Part shown: positions 9,270 to 16,960 of the stretch, piece by piece | Numbering within the stretch: the stretch's first letter is position 1 | How the letters are laid out: the number at the start of each line of letters is the position of its first letter | Origin: an uncultured Phascolarctobacterium sp. | GTDB lineage: Bacteria > Bacillota > Negativicutes > Acidaminococcales > Acidaminococcaceae | Assembly: GCA_905200645.1 (NCBI GenBank) | Contig: CAJKLD010000022.1 | Coordinates: 1 to 46,604 of the forward strand | Reading direction: 5' to 3' | DNA: 46,604 nt | Position numbers and translations under genes: made by a program | The notes under the pieces: generated by a model | The model's input: only the letters and a program-made list of their open reading frames with translations | Database searches by the model: none | What the model was told of the DNA's origin: nothing

Positions 9270-9298
9270 TTGACGTAAATATATAAAAAGAGTATAAT
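9270..9298 (+). promoter_or_regulatory. Promoter of tRNA-Lys
   Basis: TTGACG (9270-9275), 17 nt, TATAAT (9293-9298) is nearly consensus, as expected for a stable-RNA gene. The last base of the purA trailing hairpin is also the first base of the -35 box. Confidence 0.85.
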
Positions 9299-9325
9299 AC
9301 TTATGTTGCTGTTATTGCAGTCAAT

Positions 9326-9401
9326 GATTCACTAGCTCAGTCGGTAGAGCACCTGACTTTTAATCAGGGTGTCCGGGGTTCGAATCCCCGGTGGATCACC
9401 A
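9326..9401 (+). tRNA. tRNA-Lys (anticodon TTT)
   Basis: This 76-nt cloverleaf has acceptor GATTCAC pairing with GTGGATC (one G-T). The D arm is AGCTC..GAGC, and the anticodon stem CCTGA/TCAGG encloses loop CTTTTAA, giving anticodon TTT. The T arm is CCGGG-GTTCGAAT-CCCGG. The 3' CCA is encoded. It is a single tRNA gene with its own promoter and terminator. Confidence 0.97.
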
Positions 9402-9413
9402 AATTAATAAATT

Positions 9414-9447
9414 ATACTGCTATCCTATTTAGGGTAGCAGTATTTTT
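9414..9447 (+). terminator. Rho-independent terminator after tRNA-Lys
   Basis: ATACTGCTATCCT (9414-9426) pairs with AGGGTAGCAGTAT (9431-9443), with one G-T, followed by a T run. Confidence 0.9.
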
Positions 9448-9521
9448 ATGTCTAAAAATTTTTATAACGTATCCCTTAGACAAGCAAAGTAAGTTCAATC
9501 ACATAAAATTTCAGAAAATCG

Positions 9522-9550
9522 TTTACATTTGTTCTGACAAATGTTACAAT
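9522..9550 (+). promoter_or_regulatory. dhaL promoter with perfect dyad operator
   Basis: TTTACA (9522-9527), 17 nt, TACAAT (9545-9550). The inverted repeat ACATTTGT-TCTG-ACAAATGT (9525-9544) fills the spacer and overlaps the -35. A bound repressor would block polymerase. The SorC-family regulator ending this operon is the obvious candidate, but that pairing is inferred. Confidence 0.7.
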
Positions 9551-9577
9551 GGGGCTAAAGAAAGGTGCGGTGATAAT

Positions 9578-10195
9578 ATGCTGACTTTGGAATTGCTGCA
9601 AAAAATGCTTTTAACGGCAGCGGTAGCCTTAAAAGAAAACGTAATTCCTCTATGCGAGCTGGACAGTGTAGCAGGCGATGGAGATCACGGACTGACTATT
9701 GGCCGTATGGCTGACGCTATCAAGCAAAGAGTGGAAAGCGGCGCAAGCGCTGACATTAAAGAGCTGCTGGATGATTTGTCCATGGATTTTATGGGGGTAA
9801 ACGGCGGCAGTGCAGGTCCCTTGTGGGGAACGGTTTTCGGCGGTTTTGCTGAGGGCGTGGACGAAGGCGCGACGGAATTGGATACTGCTGCTGTGCACAA
9901 AATGCTGGAGCAGGCTAAGGAAGATTTTATGGATATTTCTAAAGCAAAACCCGGCGATAAAACTATGGTAGATGCTCTTTATCCGGCATTAGACGCCGGT
10001 ATTGCCTGCAGCGGCGATACTAAAGCTATCTTCACAGCTATGGCCGCAGCTGCTAACAAAGGCGCTGAGGCTACGGCAAATATGGTAGCGCGTTTTGGCA
10101 GAGCTAAAAACGTAGGCGAGCGCAGCTTGGGCTACAAAGATCCTGGCGCAGTATCCATGGCGTTATTATTGACTAAAATGGCGGAAGCTATCTAA
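9578..10195 (+). CDS. dhaL: Dihydroxyacetone kinase ADP/ATP-binding subunit DhaL
   Basis: This 205-residue all-helical nucleotide subunit phosphorylates the ketose held on DhaK. The magnesium-binding aspartates are present as D29 and GDGDHG (D34, D36). The nucleotide-lid motifs GGSAGPLWGT and GERSLGYKDPG are also present. In PTS-dependent systems DhaL keeps ADP bound and is recharged by DhaM. No dhaM lies in this window, so the phosphoryl donor is unresolved: free ATP, or a DhaM encoded elsewhere. It is the first gene of the dhaL-dhaK-aldolase-VOC-SorC operon; the usual order is dhaK first. GGTG is only a weak Shine-Dalgarno. Confidence 0.92.
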   Translation: MLTLELLQKMLLTAAVALKENVIPLCELDSVAGDGDHGLTIGRMADAIKQRVESGASADIKELLDDLSMDFMGVNGGSAGPLWGTVFGGFAEGVDEGATELDTAAVHKMLEQAKEDFMDISKAKPGDKTMVDALYPALDAGIACSGDTKAIFTAMAAAANKGAEATANMVARFGRAKNVGERSLGYKDPGAVSMALLLTKMAEAI

Positions 10196-10222
10196 AAAAT
10201 TATTTATAACGGAGGCGTAATC

Positions 10223-11215
10223 ATGCAAAAATTTATTAACAAACCGGAAGATTTGACTAGCGAATTACTGGAAGGCTTAGCTTTATCTAATCCGGAAATT
10301 ATTTCATTGGAGCAGGGCAATTTAGTTGTCAATAAAAAATTGGCAGAGGCTGACCGTGTAACTATCGTTACCCTTGGCGGTACCGGCCATGAGCCTGCCA
10401 TTAGCGGCTTTGTCGGCGAAGGTATGGTAGATATTTCTGTAGCTGGTAATATTTTCGCAGCTCCCGGACCGCAGGCTTGCGTAGAAGCTATTAAAATGGC
10501 AGACAAGGGTCATGGCGTGCTGTTCGTAGTTCTGAACCACGCAGGCGATATGCTGACCGGCAATCTGACTATGAAACAAATTAAAAAATTGGGCATTCCC
10601 GTCATTAAGGTTGTTACTCAAGAAGATATTGCTAATGCTCCGCGTGAAAATGCCGACGATCGCCGCGGTCTGGTAGGTTGCGTGCCTTTGTATAAAATTG
10701 CCGGCGCTGCTGCTGCGCAAGGCAAGTCCTTGGAAGAAGTTGCCGCTATTGCGCAAAAATTTGCCGATAATATGGCAACCATTGCTGTTGCTACTAAGGG
10801 CGCAACTCATCCTGCAACCGGTATGGAAATTGCACACATTGAGGATGGTATTATGGAAGTTGGCATGGGTCAGCACGGCGAAGGCGGCGGTGGCAGCCAG
10901 CCTATGAAATCTGCTGATGAAACTGCGGCTATTATGATGAACGCACTGCTCAAAGATTTGGACGTACAAGCTGGCGAAAAACTGCTGGTAATTATCAACG
11001 GCAGCGGCGCCACAACTCTTATGGAACAGTTGATAGTTTTCCGCGCCTGCCATAAATTGTTGGCTGACAAAGGCATTGAGGTTGCAGCTAGCGCAGTGGG
11101 CGAAATTTTGACCGTACAAGAAACTGCTGGTTTCCAAATGTTTATTGCGCGTATGGACGAGGAAATGTTGGGCTACTGGAACGCTCCTTGCCGCACTCCT
11201 TACTACAAAAACTGA
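10223..11215 (+). CDS. dhaK: Dihydroxyacetone kinase substrate-binding subunit DhaK
   Basis: DhaK binds dihydroxyacetone, or a related short ketose, covalently as a hemiaminal on a histidine. The 330-residue protein has the GGTGHEPA motif (about residues 53-60), and H218 in MGQHGEGGGG falls at the number of the substrate-binding histidine in E. coli DhaK. CGGAGGCG precedes the ATG, and dhaL ends 27 bp upstream. Together with the LsrF-type aldolase next door it could phosphorylate dihydroxyacetone. It could also act on a branched or longer ketose, since DhaK homologues acting on erythrulose are known. Substrate identity cannot be read from the sequence. Confidence 0.92.
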   Translation: MQKFINKPEDLTSELLEGLALSNPEIISLEQGNLVVNKKLAEADRVTIVTLGGTGHEPAISGFVGEGMVDISVAGNIFAAPGPQACVEAIKMADKGHGVLFVVLNHAGDMLTGNLTMKQIKKLGIPVIKVVTQEDIANAPRENADDRRGLVGCVPLYKIAGAAAAQGKSLEEVAAIAQKFADNMATIAVATKGATHPATGMEIAHIEDGIMEVGMGQHGEGGGGSQPMKSADETAAIMMNALLKDLDVQAGEKLLVIINGSGATTLMEQLIVFRACHKLLADKGIEVAASAVGEILTVQETAGFQMFIARMDEEMLGYWNAPCRTPYYKN

Positions 11216-11251
11216 TTATCAGTATTTTTGCTAACTATTAGGAGGATAGCT

Positions 11252-12133
11252 ATGGCTGATAAAGATGGCAATATTTTAGCAAAGGACTACGGTATCGGCA
11301 TTAAACCGCCTCTGCAGACTTTTCCTGTGAAGGGGCATCAAAGTGCAGGTTGGGGCATGCAAAGCCGTTTGTCACAAATTTTTGGTGATGATGGACGCAC
11401 TATTATGCTGGCTTTTGATCACGGATATATTATGGGTTCCACTGCCGGATTAGAGCGTTTAGATTTGGTAATTCCGCCTTTAATGCAGTATGCGGACTGC
11501 CTGATGGCTACTCGCGGCGCTTTGCGCACCTGTATTCCGGCAAATCATCATAAAGCTATTGCTTTGCGCTGCACTGCTGATACCAGTGTGCTGAAAGATG
11601 ATATGAGCTTTGGCTCAGCTGGCGTGGATATTGAGGACGCTCTCCGCATGAATGCTTCCTGCATGGCTGTACAATGCTTTGTAGGCGCGGCGGGAGAGCT
11701 GGATTCTCTGCGCACCTTGTCTTATTATGTTAATAATGGTGAAAAATATGGTATTCCCGTATTAGGCGTTGTAGCGGTTGGCAAGGAAATGGAACGCACT
11801 ACGCGCTACTTCTCCTTGGCAACTCGCTTGCTGGCAGAACAAGGAGCGCATATTATCAAAACCTATTACTGCGAAAATTTTGAGCAGATTACTGCTGCCT
11901 GCCCTGTGCCCATTGTAATTGCCGGCGGCAAAAAAATTCCCGAAAGCGAAGCTTTGGACATGGCCTATCGCGCAGTAAGCGAGGGTGCTGCCGGTGTGGA
12001 TATGGGACGTAACGTACTGCAGGCAGAATGTCCGAAAGCAATGCTGCGGGCAATCCGCATGGTGGTACACGAAAATGCTAAGCCGGAAGAAGCTTTTAAG
12101 GCTTATGAATTGTGGAAGAAGGACGTGAAATAA
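11252..12133 (+). CDS. lsrF: LsrF-like class I aldolase/thiolase
   Basis: This 293-residue TIM-barrel protein closely resembles E. coli LsrF. LsrF cleaves phosphorylated autoinducer-2 product (3-hydroxy-2,4-pentanedione 5-phosphate) with CoA to dihydroxyacetone phosphate and acetyl-CoA. Shared landmarks are WGMQSRLS, MLAFDHGY, RYFSLATR, the Schiff-base lysine in GAHIIKTYY (K203, the E. coli number), PIVIAGGKK and GVDMGRN. The ATG at 11252 follows AGGAGGA. No lsrK, lsrG or Lsr transporter is adjacent, so the physiological substrate may differ from AI-2. FbaB-type or other DHAP-forming aldolase activity remains possible. The next ATG directly follows the stop. Confidence 0.85.
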   Translation: MADKDGNILAKDYGIGIKPPLQTFPVKGHQSAGWGMQSRLSQIFGDDGRTIMLAFDHGYIMGSTAGLERLDLVIPPLMQYADCLMATRGALRTCIPANHHKAIALRCTADTSVLKDDMSFGSAGVDIEDALRMNASCMAVQCFVGAAGELDSLRTLSYYVNNGEKYGIPVLGVVAVGKEMERTTRYFSLATRLLAEQGAHIIKTYYCENFEQITAACPVPIVIAGGKKIPESEALDMAYRAVSEGAAGVDMGRNVLQAECPKAMLRAIRMVVHENAKPEEAFKAYELWKKDVK

Positions 12134-12451
12134 ATGAAAGAATTTATGCATGTAGGCGTACCCACAGCTATCGCCCGCGAAGGCGAAATTTACGCTGAAG
12201 GAATTAAAACTCACATTATTACTCCCGACACTAATGAATTTCATATTGAATACCTGCGTTTTGAAAAGGATACGCCGCTGCCCCAAGAGCTGCAAACCTT
12301 AGTGCACGTAGCCTACAAGGTTGACGACCTTGACAAACAGTTGGCCGAGAACAAGGTTATTGTGGAGCCTTGGATGGCGGACGAGCATACCCGCATTGCC
12401 TTTGTCATGAAGGACGGCATTCTTTTTGAACTGATGGAAGAAGTTAAATAA
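12134..12451 (+). CDS. Small VOC/glyoxalase-like protein of the dhaKL-lsrF operon
   Basis: This 105-residue soluble protein probably has a VOC (glyoxalase/epimerase) fold. HVGVP opens the first beta-alpha-beta unit and LVHVAYKVDDLDKQL the second; DGILFELME closes it. Possible metal ligands are the histidine in MHVGV, EYLRFE, HVAY and the final glutamate. VOC proteins catalyse isomerisation, epimerisation or C-C chemistry on alpha-hydroxy-ketones, which suits a pathway with a ketose kinase and an aldolase. Its position and size recall LsrG of AI-2 degradation, although LsrG has a different fold. The start codon directly follows the aldolase stop, and AAGGACG upstream serves as ribosome binding site. 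Confidence 0.65.
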   Translation: MKEFMHVGVPTAIAREGEIYAEGIKTHIITPDTNEFHIEYLRFEKDTPLPQELQTLVHVAYKVDDLDKQLAENKVIVEPWMADEHTRIAFVMKDGILFELMEEVK

Positions 12452-12452
12452 A

Positions 12453-13355
12453 ATGCTGCCGACAGGTGAACGGGCACAGCTTATTGCTGTTGCCCGTTTT
12501 TATTATGAAGACAATCTGACCCAGGCGCAAATTGCTCAGCGGCTGGGAGTTTCCCGTCCGTTGATTAGCAGAATGCTTACGAAAGCGCGGGAGGTAGGCA
12601 TTGTGCATATCGAAATATGCGCGGGCGAAGCAGGCGAAACAGATTTATTAGAGCAATTACAATTAAAATACGGACTTTTAGGCGGCTGTGTGGTAAGTGC
12701 CGGACGAGGGCAATGGCAGCAGGCGGCTCGCTATTTGGCGACAGAAACTGCGGGCGATAATGTTTTGGGACTTGGCTGGGGCTACACCTTAGGTGAAATC
12801 TGCTCCGGCTTGGAAAAGGGACGGCTGCATCAGCAGCTTGGTTTAGTGCTGCCGCTGATAGGTCAGGCGCATATTCCCAACAAGGGCTATCATCCCGATA
12901 CTTTGGCACAGCTGTGGGCGGAAATTTGCGGACGCAGCAGCATAGTGCTTGGCTGTCCGGCGTTTCCTGCTTCGGCAGAAGAAAGGGACGAGCTGGAAGC
13001 GCAAAGCAAATACCAAGAAATAGCAGCTCAATGGCAACAGCTGGATGCGGCAGTTGTCGCTATCTGCGGCTATCCCTCTGTACCCGACGAAGCTACTGCC
13101 ACTCGCTATGGTGACGCGCTGATAAAACAGCGCGCTGTGGGGAGCTTTTTATCTTATTACTACAACGAGCGCGGCGAATTTATCAGCGGCAATAATGATT
13201 TCTGTCTGCACATTTCTTTAGCGGCGCTGCGGCGCAGCAAAAAGCTTATCGGCGTTGGCTTAAATGTGGGAAAGTCCACTTTGTTAGGCGCTTTAGCCAC
13301 GGGAATGTTTACGCATTTAATTGTAGATGAGCAGCAGGCGCGCAGTCTTTTGTAG
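12453..13355 (+). CDS. SorC/DeoR-type sugar-binding transcriptional regulator
   Basis: This 300-residue protein has an N-terminal winged helix-turn-helix, LTQAQIAQRLGVSRPLISRML (about residues 22-42). A SorC/LsrR-type phosphosugar-binding domain follows, with the typical GLGWGYTL motif near residue 106. Members sense a phosphorylated sugar made by their own operon; LsrR senses phospho-AI-2. It is the last gene of the dhaL operon, one base after the VOC gene, so it is probably autoregulated through the dyad in the dhaL promoter. Whether it represses or activates is not visible. There is no terminator between it and the ABC importer, only a new promoter-like region. Confidence 0.88.
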   Translation: MLPTGERAQLIAVARFYYEDNLTQAQIAQRLGVSRPLISRMLTKAREVGIVHIEICAGEAGETDLLEQLQLKYGLLGGCVVSAGRGQWQQAARYLATETAGDNVLGLGWGYTLGEICSGLEKGRLHQQLGLVLPLIGQAHIPNKGYHPDTLAQLWAEICGRSSIVLGCPAFPASAEERDELEAQSKYQEIAAQWQQLDAAVVAICGYPSVPDEATATRYGDALIKQRAVGSFLSYYYNERGEFISGNNDFCLHISLAALRRSKKLIGVGLNVGKSTLLGALATGMFTHLIVDEQQARSLL

Positions 13356-13393
13356 AATTATGTAAGTTTTGAACAATCGCTCTTGGTATACAA

Positions 13394-13449
13394 ATAAATT
13401 TTGCAAATTTATCACAAAATTGTTTACAAGCTACTAAAAAAAGTATAAA
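13394..13449 (+). promoter_or_regulatory. Promoter region of the tryptophan-type ABC importer with dyad
   Basis: ATAAATTT-TGC-AAATTTAT (13394-13412) is a perfect 8-3-8 inverted repeat just upstream of a probable promoter, TTGTTT (13420-13425), 18 nt, TATAAA (13444-13449). The dyad may be an operator. No T-box or other riboswitch motif is visible between the SorC stop and the start codon. Confidence 0.45.
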
Positions 13450-13500
13450 ATAACCTCATCTATGAATTATAAAATTTTGTAGTATGGAAGGATGGTAAAA

Positions 13501-14508
13501 ATGATTTCTTTGAAAACCTCTAAAATGAAAGCTTTAGCTGCCGGTTTAATGCTCACATTGGCTTTAGGTGTGTTGGGCTGCGGTGGCGACAAAAAAGACG
13601 CTGCAAAAAAAGACGCGAAGGTTAATGTTGGTATTGTGCAATTAGTTGAGCACGCAGCTTTGGACGCTGCCAACAAGGGCTTTGTGGAAGGCTTAGCTTC
13701 TAAAGGCTATAAGGAAGGCCAAAATATTGCTTTTGACCGTCAAAATGCACAGGCCGACCAATCTAATCTGCAAAATATTGCTCACCGTTTTGTCAACAAC
13801 AAAGTTAATTTGATTTGCGCTATTGCTACTCCGGCTGCGCAAACTGCAGCTAACGTGACCAGCGATATTCCTATTGTAGCCACTGCTGTAACCGATTACC
13901 AAACTGCTAAATTAGTTAAGGACAACGCTAAACCCGGCACCAATGTAACCGGCACCAGTGATATGAATCCCGTTAAAGAGCAGCTGGATTTGTTATTGAA
14001 AATTGTACCTAACGCCAAAGCCGTAGGCGTTATTTACTGCTCCAGCGAGGTTAACTCTCAATTACAAACCGATATCCTGAAAAAAGCTGCGGCTGATAAA
14101 GGTATTGCCATTAAAGAAGCAACTGTATCCAATGTTAACGATATTCAACAGGCTGCCCGCAGCTTGGTTGGTAATGTTGACGCCATTTATGTTCCTACCG
14201 ATAACGTTTTAGCGTCTGCAATGCCTACGCTGTCTACCGTTACCGAAGAAGCCAAGCTTCCCGTAATCTGCGGTGAGGGCGGTGAAGTTAAAGCCGGTGG
14301 CTTGGCAACCTTGGGCGTAGATTACTACAAGCTGGGCTTCCAGGCTGGCGAAATGGCAGCAGATATTCTCAGCGGCAAATCTAAACCTGCTGATATGGCT
14401 GTTCAAACCCAAAAAGAATTCAGTGCTATTGTTAATATGAAAGTTGCAGAAAAAATTGGCGTGAAAATTCCGGAAGACGTTTTGAAAGGTGCAGAATTAG
14501 TTAAATAA
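13501..14508 (+). CDS. ABC importer substrate-binding lipoprotein (TrpX/COG2984 family)
   Basis: This exported binding protein of 335 residues starts at the ATG at 13501. A short hydrophobic signal ends at VLGC near residue 24, a lipobox, so it is lipid-anchored. The mature protein has the two-lobed periplasmic-binding fold of the ABC_sub_bind family: an N-terminal VNVGIVQLVEH strand, repeated AxQTAANVT segments, and a C-terminal GVDYYKLGFQAGEMAADIL. TrpX homologues import tryptophan, while others take different amino acids or small molecules. GGAAGGA (13486-13492) favours 13501 over the ATG at 13492. An intercistronic hairpin follows, which should make this gene more expressed than the permease. 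Confidence 0.82.
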   Translation: MISLKTSKMKALAAGLMLTLALGVLGCGGDKKDAAKKDAKVNVGIVQLVEHAALDAANKGFVEGLASKGYKEGQNIAFDRQNAQADQSNLQNIAHRFVNNKVNLICAIATPAAQTAANVTSDIPIVATAVTDYQTAKLVKDNAKPGTNVTGTSDMNPVKEQLDLLLKIVPNAKAVGVIYCSSEVNSQLQTDILKKAAADKGIAIKEATVSNVNDIQQAARSLVGNVDAIYVPTDNVLASAMPTLSTVTEEAKLPVICGEGGEVKAGGLATLGVDYYKLGFQAGEMAADILSGKSKPADMAVQTQKEFSAIVNMKVAEKIGVKIPEDVLKGAELVK

Positions 14509-14534
14509 GCAAATTCTTGTTATTTAGACAAATT

Positions 14535-14566
14535 AGTCTGCCATATCTAGTTATGGCAGACTTTTA
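14535..14566 (+). terminator. Intercistronic hairpin between binding protein and permease
   Basis: AGTCTGCCATA (14535-14545) pairs perfectly with TATGGCAGACT (14552-14562), then TTTTA. The short T run suggests partial termination, or protection of the upstream mRNA, giving excess binding protein. Confidence 0.75.
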
Positions 14567-14640
14567 TCTATTTATGTTTTAACATTGGATCTGCAAGAAT
14601 TTATTGCGGAGGATAAAGATATTATGGAAGGATGTTATTG

Positions 14641-15525
14641 ATGCTTGATTTATTGATACCGACCGTGGCGCAGGGGTTACTATGGGCTTTGCTGGCTTTG
14701 GGCGTATATGTGACCTTCAGAGTTTTAGATGTGGCTGACTTGACCGTAGAAGGCAGCTTCCCTTTGGGGGCGGCAACAGCAGCTTCTTTGATGGTAGCTG
14801 GCTACGGACCCTTGACCGCGATTATAGCAGCGTTTATTACTGGTACCTTGGCTGGCGTTGTTACCGGGCTTTTGCATACCAAAATGAAAATTCCTGCTCT
14901 GTTAGCCGGCATTTTGACGATGATTGCTTTGTATTCCGTTAATCTGCGCGTAATGGGCAAGGCCAACTTGTCCCTTTTAGGCGTGGATACTACCTTTAAA
15001 ATTGCCCGCGGTATGCTTGGCATGAACATGGCTTATACCACCTTAATTGTTGGTTTGGCTATCACAATTATCGTCGGCATGTTTCTCTATTGGTTTTTTG
15101 GTACTCAAATTGGCGCGGCAATTCGTGCTACGGGCTTTAACCAGCAGATGATTCGCGCTCAAGGTGTGGATACGGATATAACCATTATTTTAGGCTTGCT
15201 TTTGAGTAACGGTCTTGTTGCTGTCAGCGGCGCGTTGGTAGCTCAGTCCAACGGCTTCTCTGATGTCGGCATGGGTACCGGTACCATCGTTATCGGGTTA
15301 GCCTCCGTTATTATCGGCGAAGTGCTTTTTGGCACACGCTCCTTTAAAAACTGTTTAATTTCTGTGGTTTTAGGCTCTATTGTTTACCGCATTGTTATCG
15401 CTTTAGTTTTGACTATGGGTATGCCGCCTAATGACCTTAAACTTTTTACTTCTGTTTTGGTGGCTTTTGCTTTGTCCATGCCTCTTATTAAGGCTAAGTT
15501 CAAAGGCAGAAAGGCGGTGCGTTAA
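14641..15525 (+). CDS. ABC importer permease (TrpY/COG4120 family)
   Basis: This 294-residue inner-membrane protein has about eight to nine hydrophobic spans. It belongs to the branched-chain-like permease superfamily; the FRVLDVADLTVEGSFPLGAA segment near residues 24-45 and GANxR-like GAAIRATGFN are typical. It forms the channel for the adjacent lipoprotein and ATPase. The ATG at 14641 lies eight bases after GGAAGGA, the same ribosome-binding arrangement as the binding-protein gene. An upstream ATG at 14632 overlaps that site and is less likely. The ATPase start is one base past the stop. Confidence 0.85.
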   Translation: MLDLLIPTVAQGLLWALLALGVYVTFRVLDVADLTVEGSFPLGAATAASLMVAGYGPLTAIIAAFITGTLAGVVTGLLHTKMKIPALLAGILTMIALYSVNLRVMGKANLSLLGVDTTFKIARGMLGMNMAYTTLIVGLAITIIVGMFLYWFFGTQIGAAIRATGFNQQMIRAQGVDTDITIILGLLLSNGLVAVSGALVAQSNGFSDVGMGTGTIVIGLASVIIGEVLFGTRSFKNCLISVVLGSIVYRIVIALVLTMGMPPNDLKLFTSVLVAFALSMPLIKAKFKGRKAVR

Positions 15526-15526
15526 A

Positions 15527-16321
15527 ATGCTGCATGTTGAAAATATCTCTAAAACCTTTTTTCCCGGAACCATAAATGAAAAACGTGCCTTACAGAATTT
15601 ATCTTTGCGTTTAGCGCCGGGAGATTTTGCTACGGTTATCGGCGGCAACGGCGCAGGCAAGTCTACCATGCTTAACTCTATTGCGGGAGTATTTCCGGTT
15701 GATGCAGGCAAGATTATCATTGACGGAGAAGATATTACTAAGAAGCCTGAGCATAAAAGAGCAAAATATATCGGACGCGTTTTTCAGGACCCTATGCTGG
15801 GAACTGCTGCCGGTATGATGATTGAAGAAAATTTATCTTTAGCTGCCCGTCGCGGTGAAGTTCCCGGCTTGGGCTGGAGCCTTTCCAGTGAGCAGCATGA
15901 CCGTTTTTATGAGCTGCTCAAGGAACTTGACCTTGGCTTGGAAAACCGTATGACAGCTAAAGTTGGTCTGCTTTCCGGCGGTCAGCGTCAGGCGTTGACG
16001 CTGCTCATGGCAACCTTAAAAAAGCCTAAGCTGCTGCTTTTAGACGAGCATACAGCTGCCTTAGACCCCAAAACTGCTGCTAAAGTGTTGGCTTTAACAG
16101 AAAAAATAGTTACACGTGATAATTTAACTACGCTCATGATAACTCACAACATGCGTGATGCGCTAAGCTATGGAAATCGTTTGATTATGCTGCACAACGG
16201 CCGCATAATTATTGATGTGCAGGGTGAGGAGAAAAAATATTTGCAGATTCCCGACCTGTTGGAGATGTTTGAAAAAGCCAGCGGTGCAGAAATGTCCAGT
16301 GACAGACTGTTATTGGGTTAA
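15527..16321 (+). CDS. ABC importer ATP-binding protein (TrpZ/COG1101 family)
   Basis: This 264-residue nucleotide-binding subunit has Walker A IGGNGAGKST, signature LSGGQRQ, Walker B LLLLDEHTAALD and the switch histidine in MITHNM. The histidine after the Walker B glutamate (DEHTAALDPKT) is typical of the COG1101 subfamily. The start at 15527 gives MLHVENISKTF, the expected beginning; longer readings extend back into the permease. It completes a three-gene importer, and no second permease is needed since the permease presumably dimerises. Confidence 0.88.
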   Translation: MLHVENISKTFFPGTINEKRALQNLSLRLAPGDFATVIGGNGAGKSTMLNSIAGVFPVDAGKIIIDGEDITKKPEHKRAKYIGRVFQDPMLGTAAGMMIEENLSLAARRGEVPGLGWSLSSEQHDRFYELLKELDLGLENRMTAKVGLLSGGQRQALTLLMATLKKPKLLLLDEHTAALDPKTAAKVLALTEKIVTRDNLTTLMITHNMRDALSYGNRLIMLHNGRIIIDVQGEEKKYLQIPDLLEMFEKASGAEMSSDRLLLG

Positions 16322-16446
16322 TAATATTTTGCTAAGCAGAAAGAGACAATATTGCAATCAGAGGAATGTTGATAAATTAAATATGGATATATCATAGAGA
16401 AGTCTATAATATAGAAGAAAATAAATAAAAAATATGTGAAAAAGAC

Positions 16447-16474
16447 TTGAAAAATATTGATATCGTGATATACT
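16447..16474 (+). promoter_or_regulatory. Promoter and dyad upstream of small XRE regulator
   Basis: TTGAAA (16447-16452), 16 nt, TATACT (16469-16474). ATATC-GT-GATAT (16460-16471) is a perfect 5-2-5 dyad overlapping the -10. That is the usual arrangement for autorepression by an XRE protein, which is inferred here. Confidence 0.55.
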
Positions 16475-16540
16475 CTAAATATGTAAGCATACATACTGCA
16501 AGAAAGATTATTATATGTTAACCGAAAGGCGGTGTTAAGT

Positions 16541-16834
16541 ATGCATGAAGAAATAAAACTTATTGGTCGTAGAATTAGATTGTTGAGAACAGCAAAAAAT
16601 TTAACTCAGACTGAATTAGCAAAAGAGATGGAAATTTCTCAAACGCATTTATGCAATATTGAATGCGGCCGTGTTCCTGTAACTCTACCTAATCTGTTGA
16701 AACTGCACAGCCTGTTGGAATGCGATATGGCTAGCTTTTTTGTGGATTTAGATAAGAAAACAGAGACTCAAGAAGATGATATTAGCTTGGATGACGTATT
16801 GCAGCTTGTTAAATTATTGAAGCAAAAAAAATAA
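16541..16834 (+). CDS. Small XRE-family helix-turn-helix regulator
   Basis: This 97-residue protein has a Cro/CI-type DNA-binding domain over residues 8-66: IRLLRTAKNLTQTELAKEM, then ISQTHLCNIECGR as the recognition helix. A short acidic linker and a KLLKQKK tail follow. There is no sensory domain, so it probably acts as a dimeric autorepressor or controls unlinked genes. The ATG at 16541 is preferred over the GTG at 16532 because AAAGGCGG precedes it. It is monocistronic, bracketed by a promoter and a terminator. The second XRE protein at 35380 has the same style of domain. Confidence 0.85.
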   Translation: MHEEIKLIGRRIRLLRTAKNLTQTELAKEMEISQTHLCNIECGRVPVTLPNLLKLHSLLECDMASFFVDLDKKTETQEDDISLDDVLQLVKLLKQKK

Positions 16835-16858
16835 TAGAAGAATCTTGTAGAAAAATAA

Positions 16859-16899
16859 GGGTGCGTTTAAACTGACAAAGCAGTAACGCATCCTTTTTT
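16859..16899 (+). terminator. Rho-independent terminator after XRE gene
   Basis: GGGTGCGTT (16859-16867) pairs with AACGCATCC (16885-16893), with one G-T, followed by TTTTTT. Confidence 0.85.
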
Positions 16900-16960
16900 C
16901 GTTGCAATTAGGTGGGTTTCATATTATCATATAGCTATTAAATATGAGGAGGAACAGCTC

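Noticed and set aside
10322..11137. Long minus-strand open frame (271 codons) opposite dhaK
   Set aside because: dhaK on the plus strand has intact catalytic residues; the antisense frame is a by-product of its codon usage.
13356..13500. T-box riboswitch upstream of the tryptophan-type importer
   Set aside because: No AGGGTGGNACCGCG-like T-box sequence or specifier structure is visible in the short leader.
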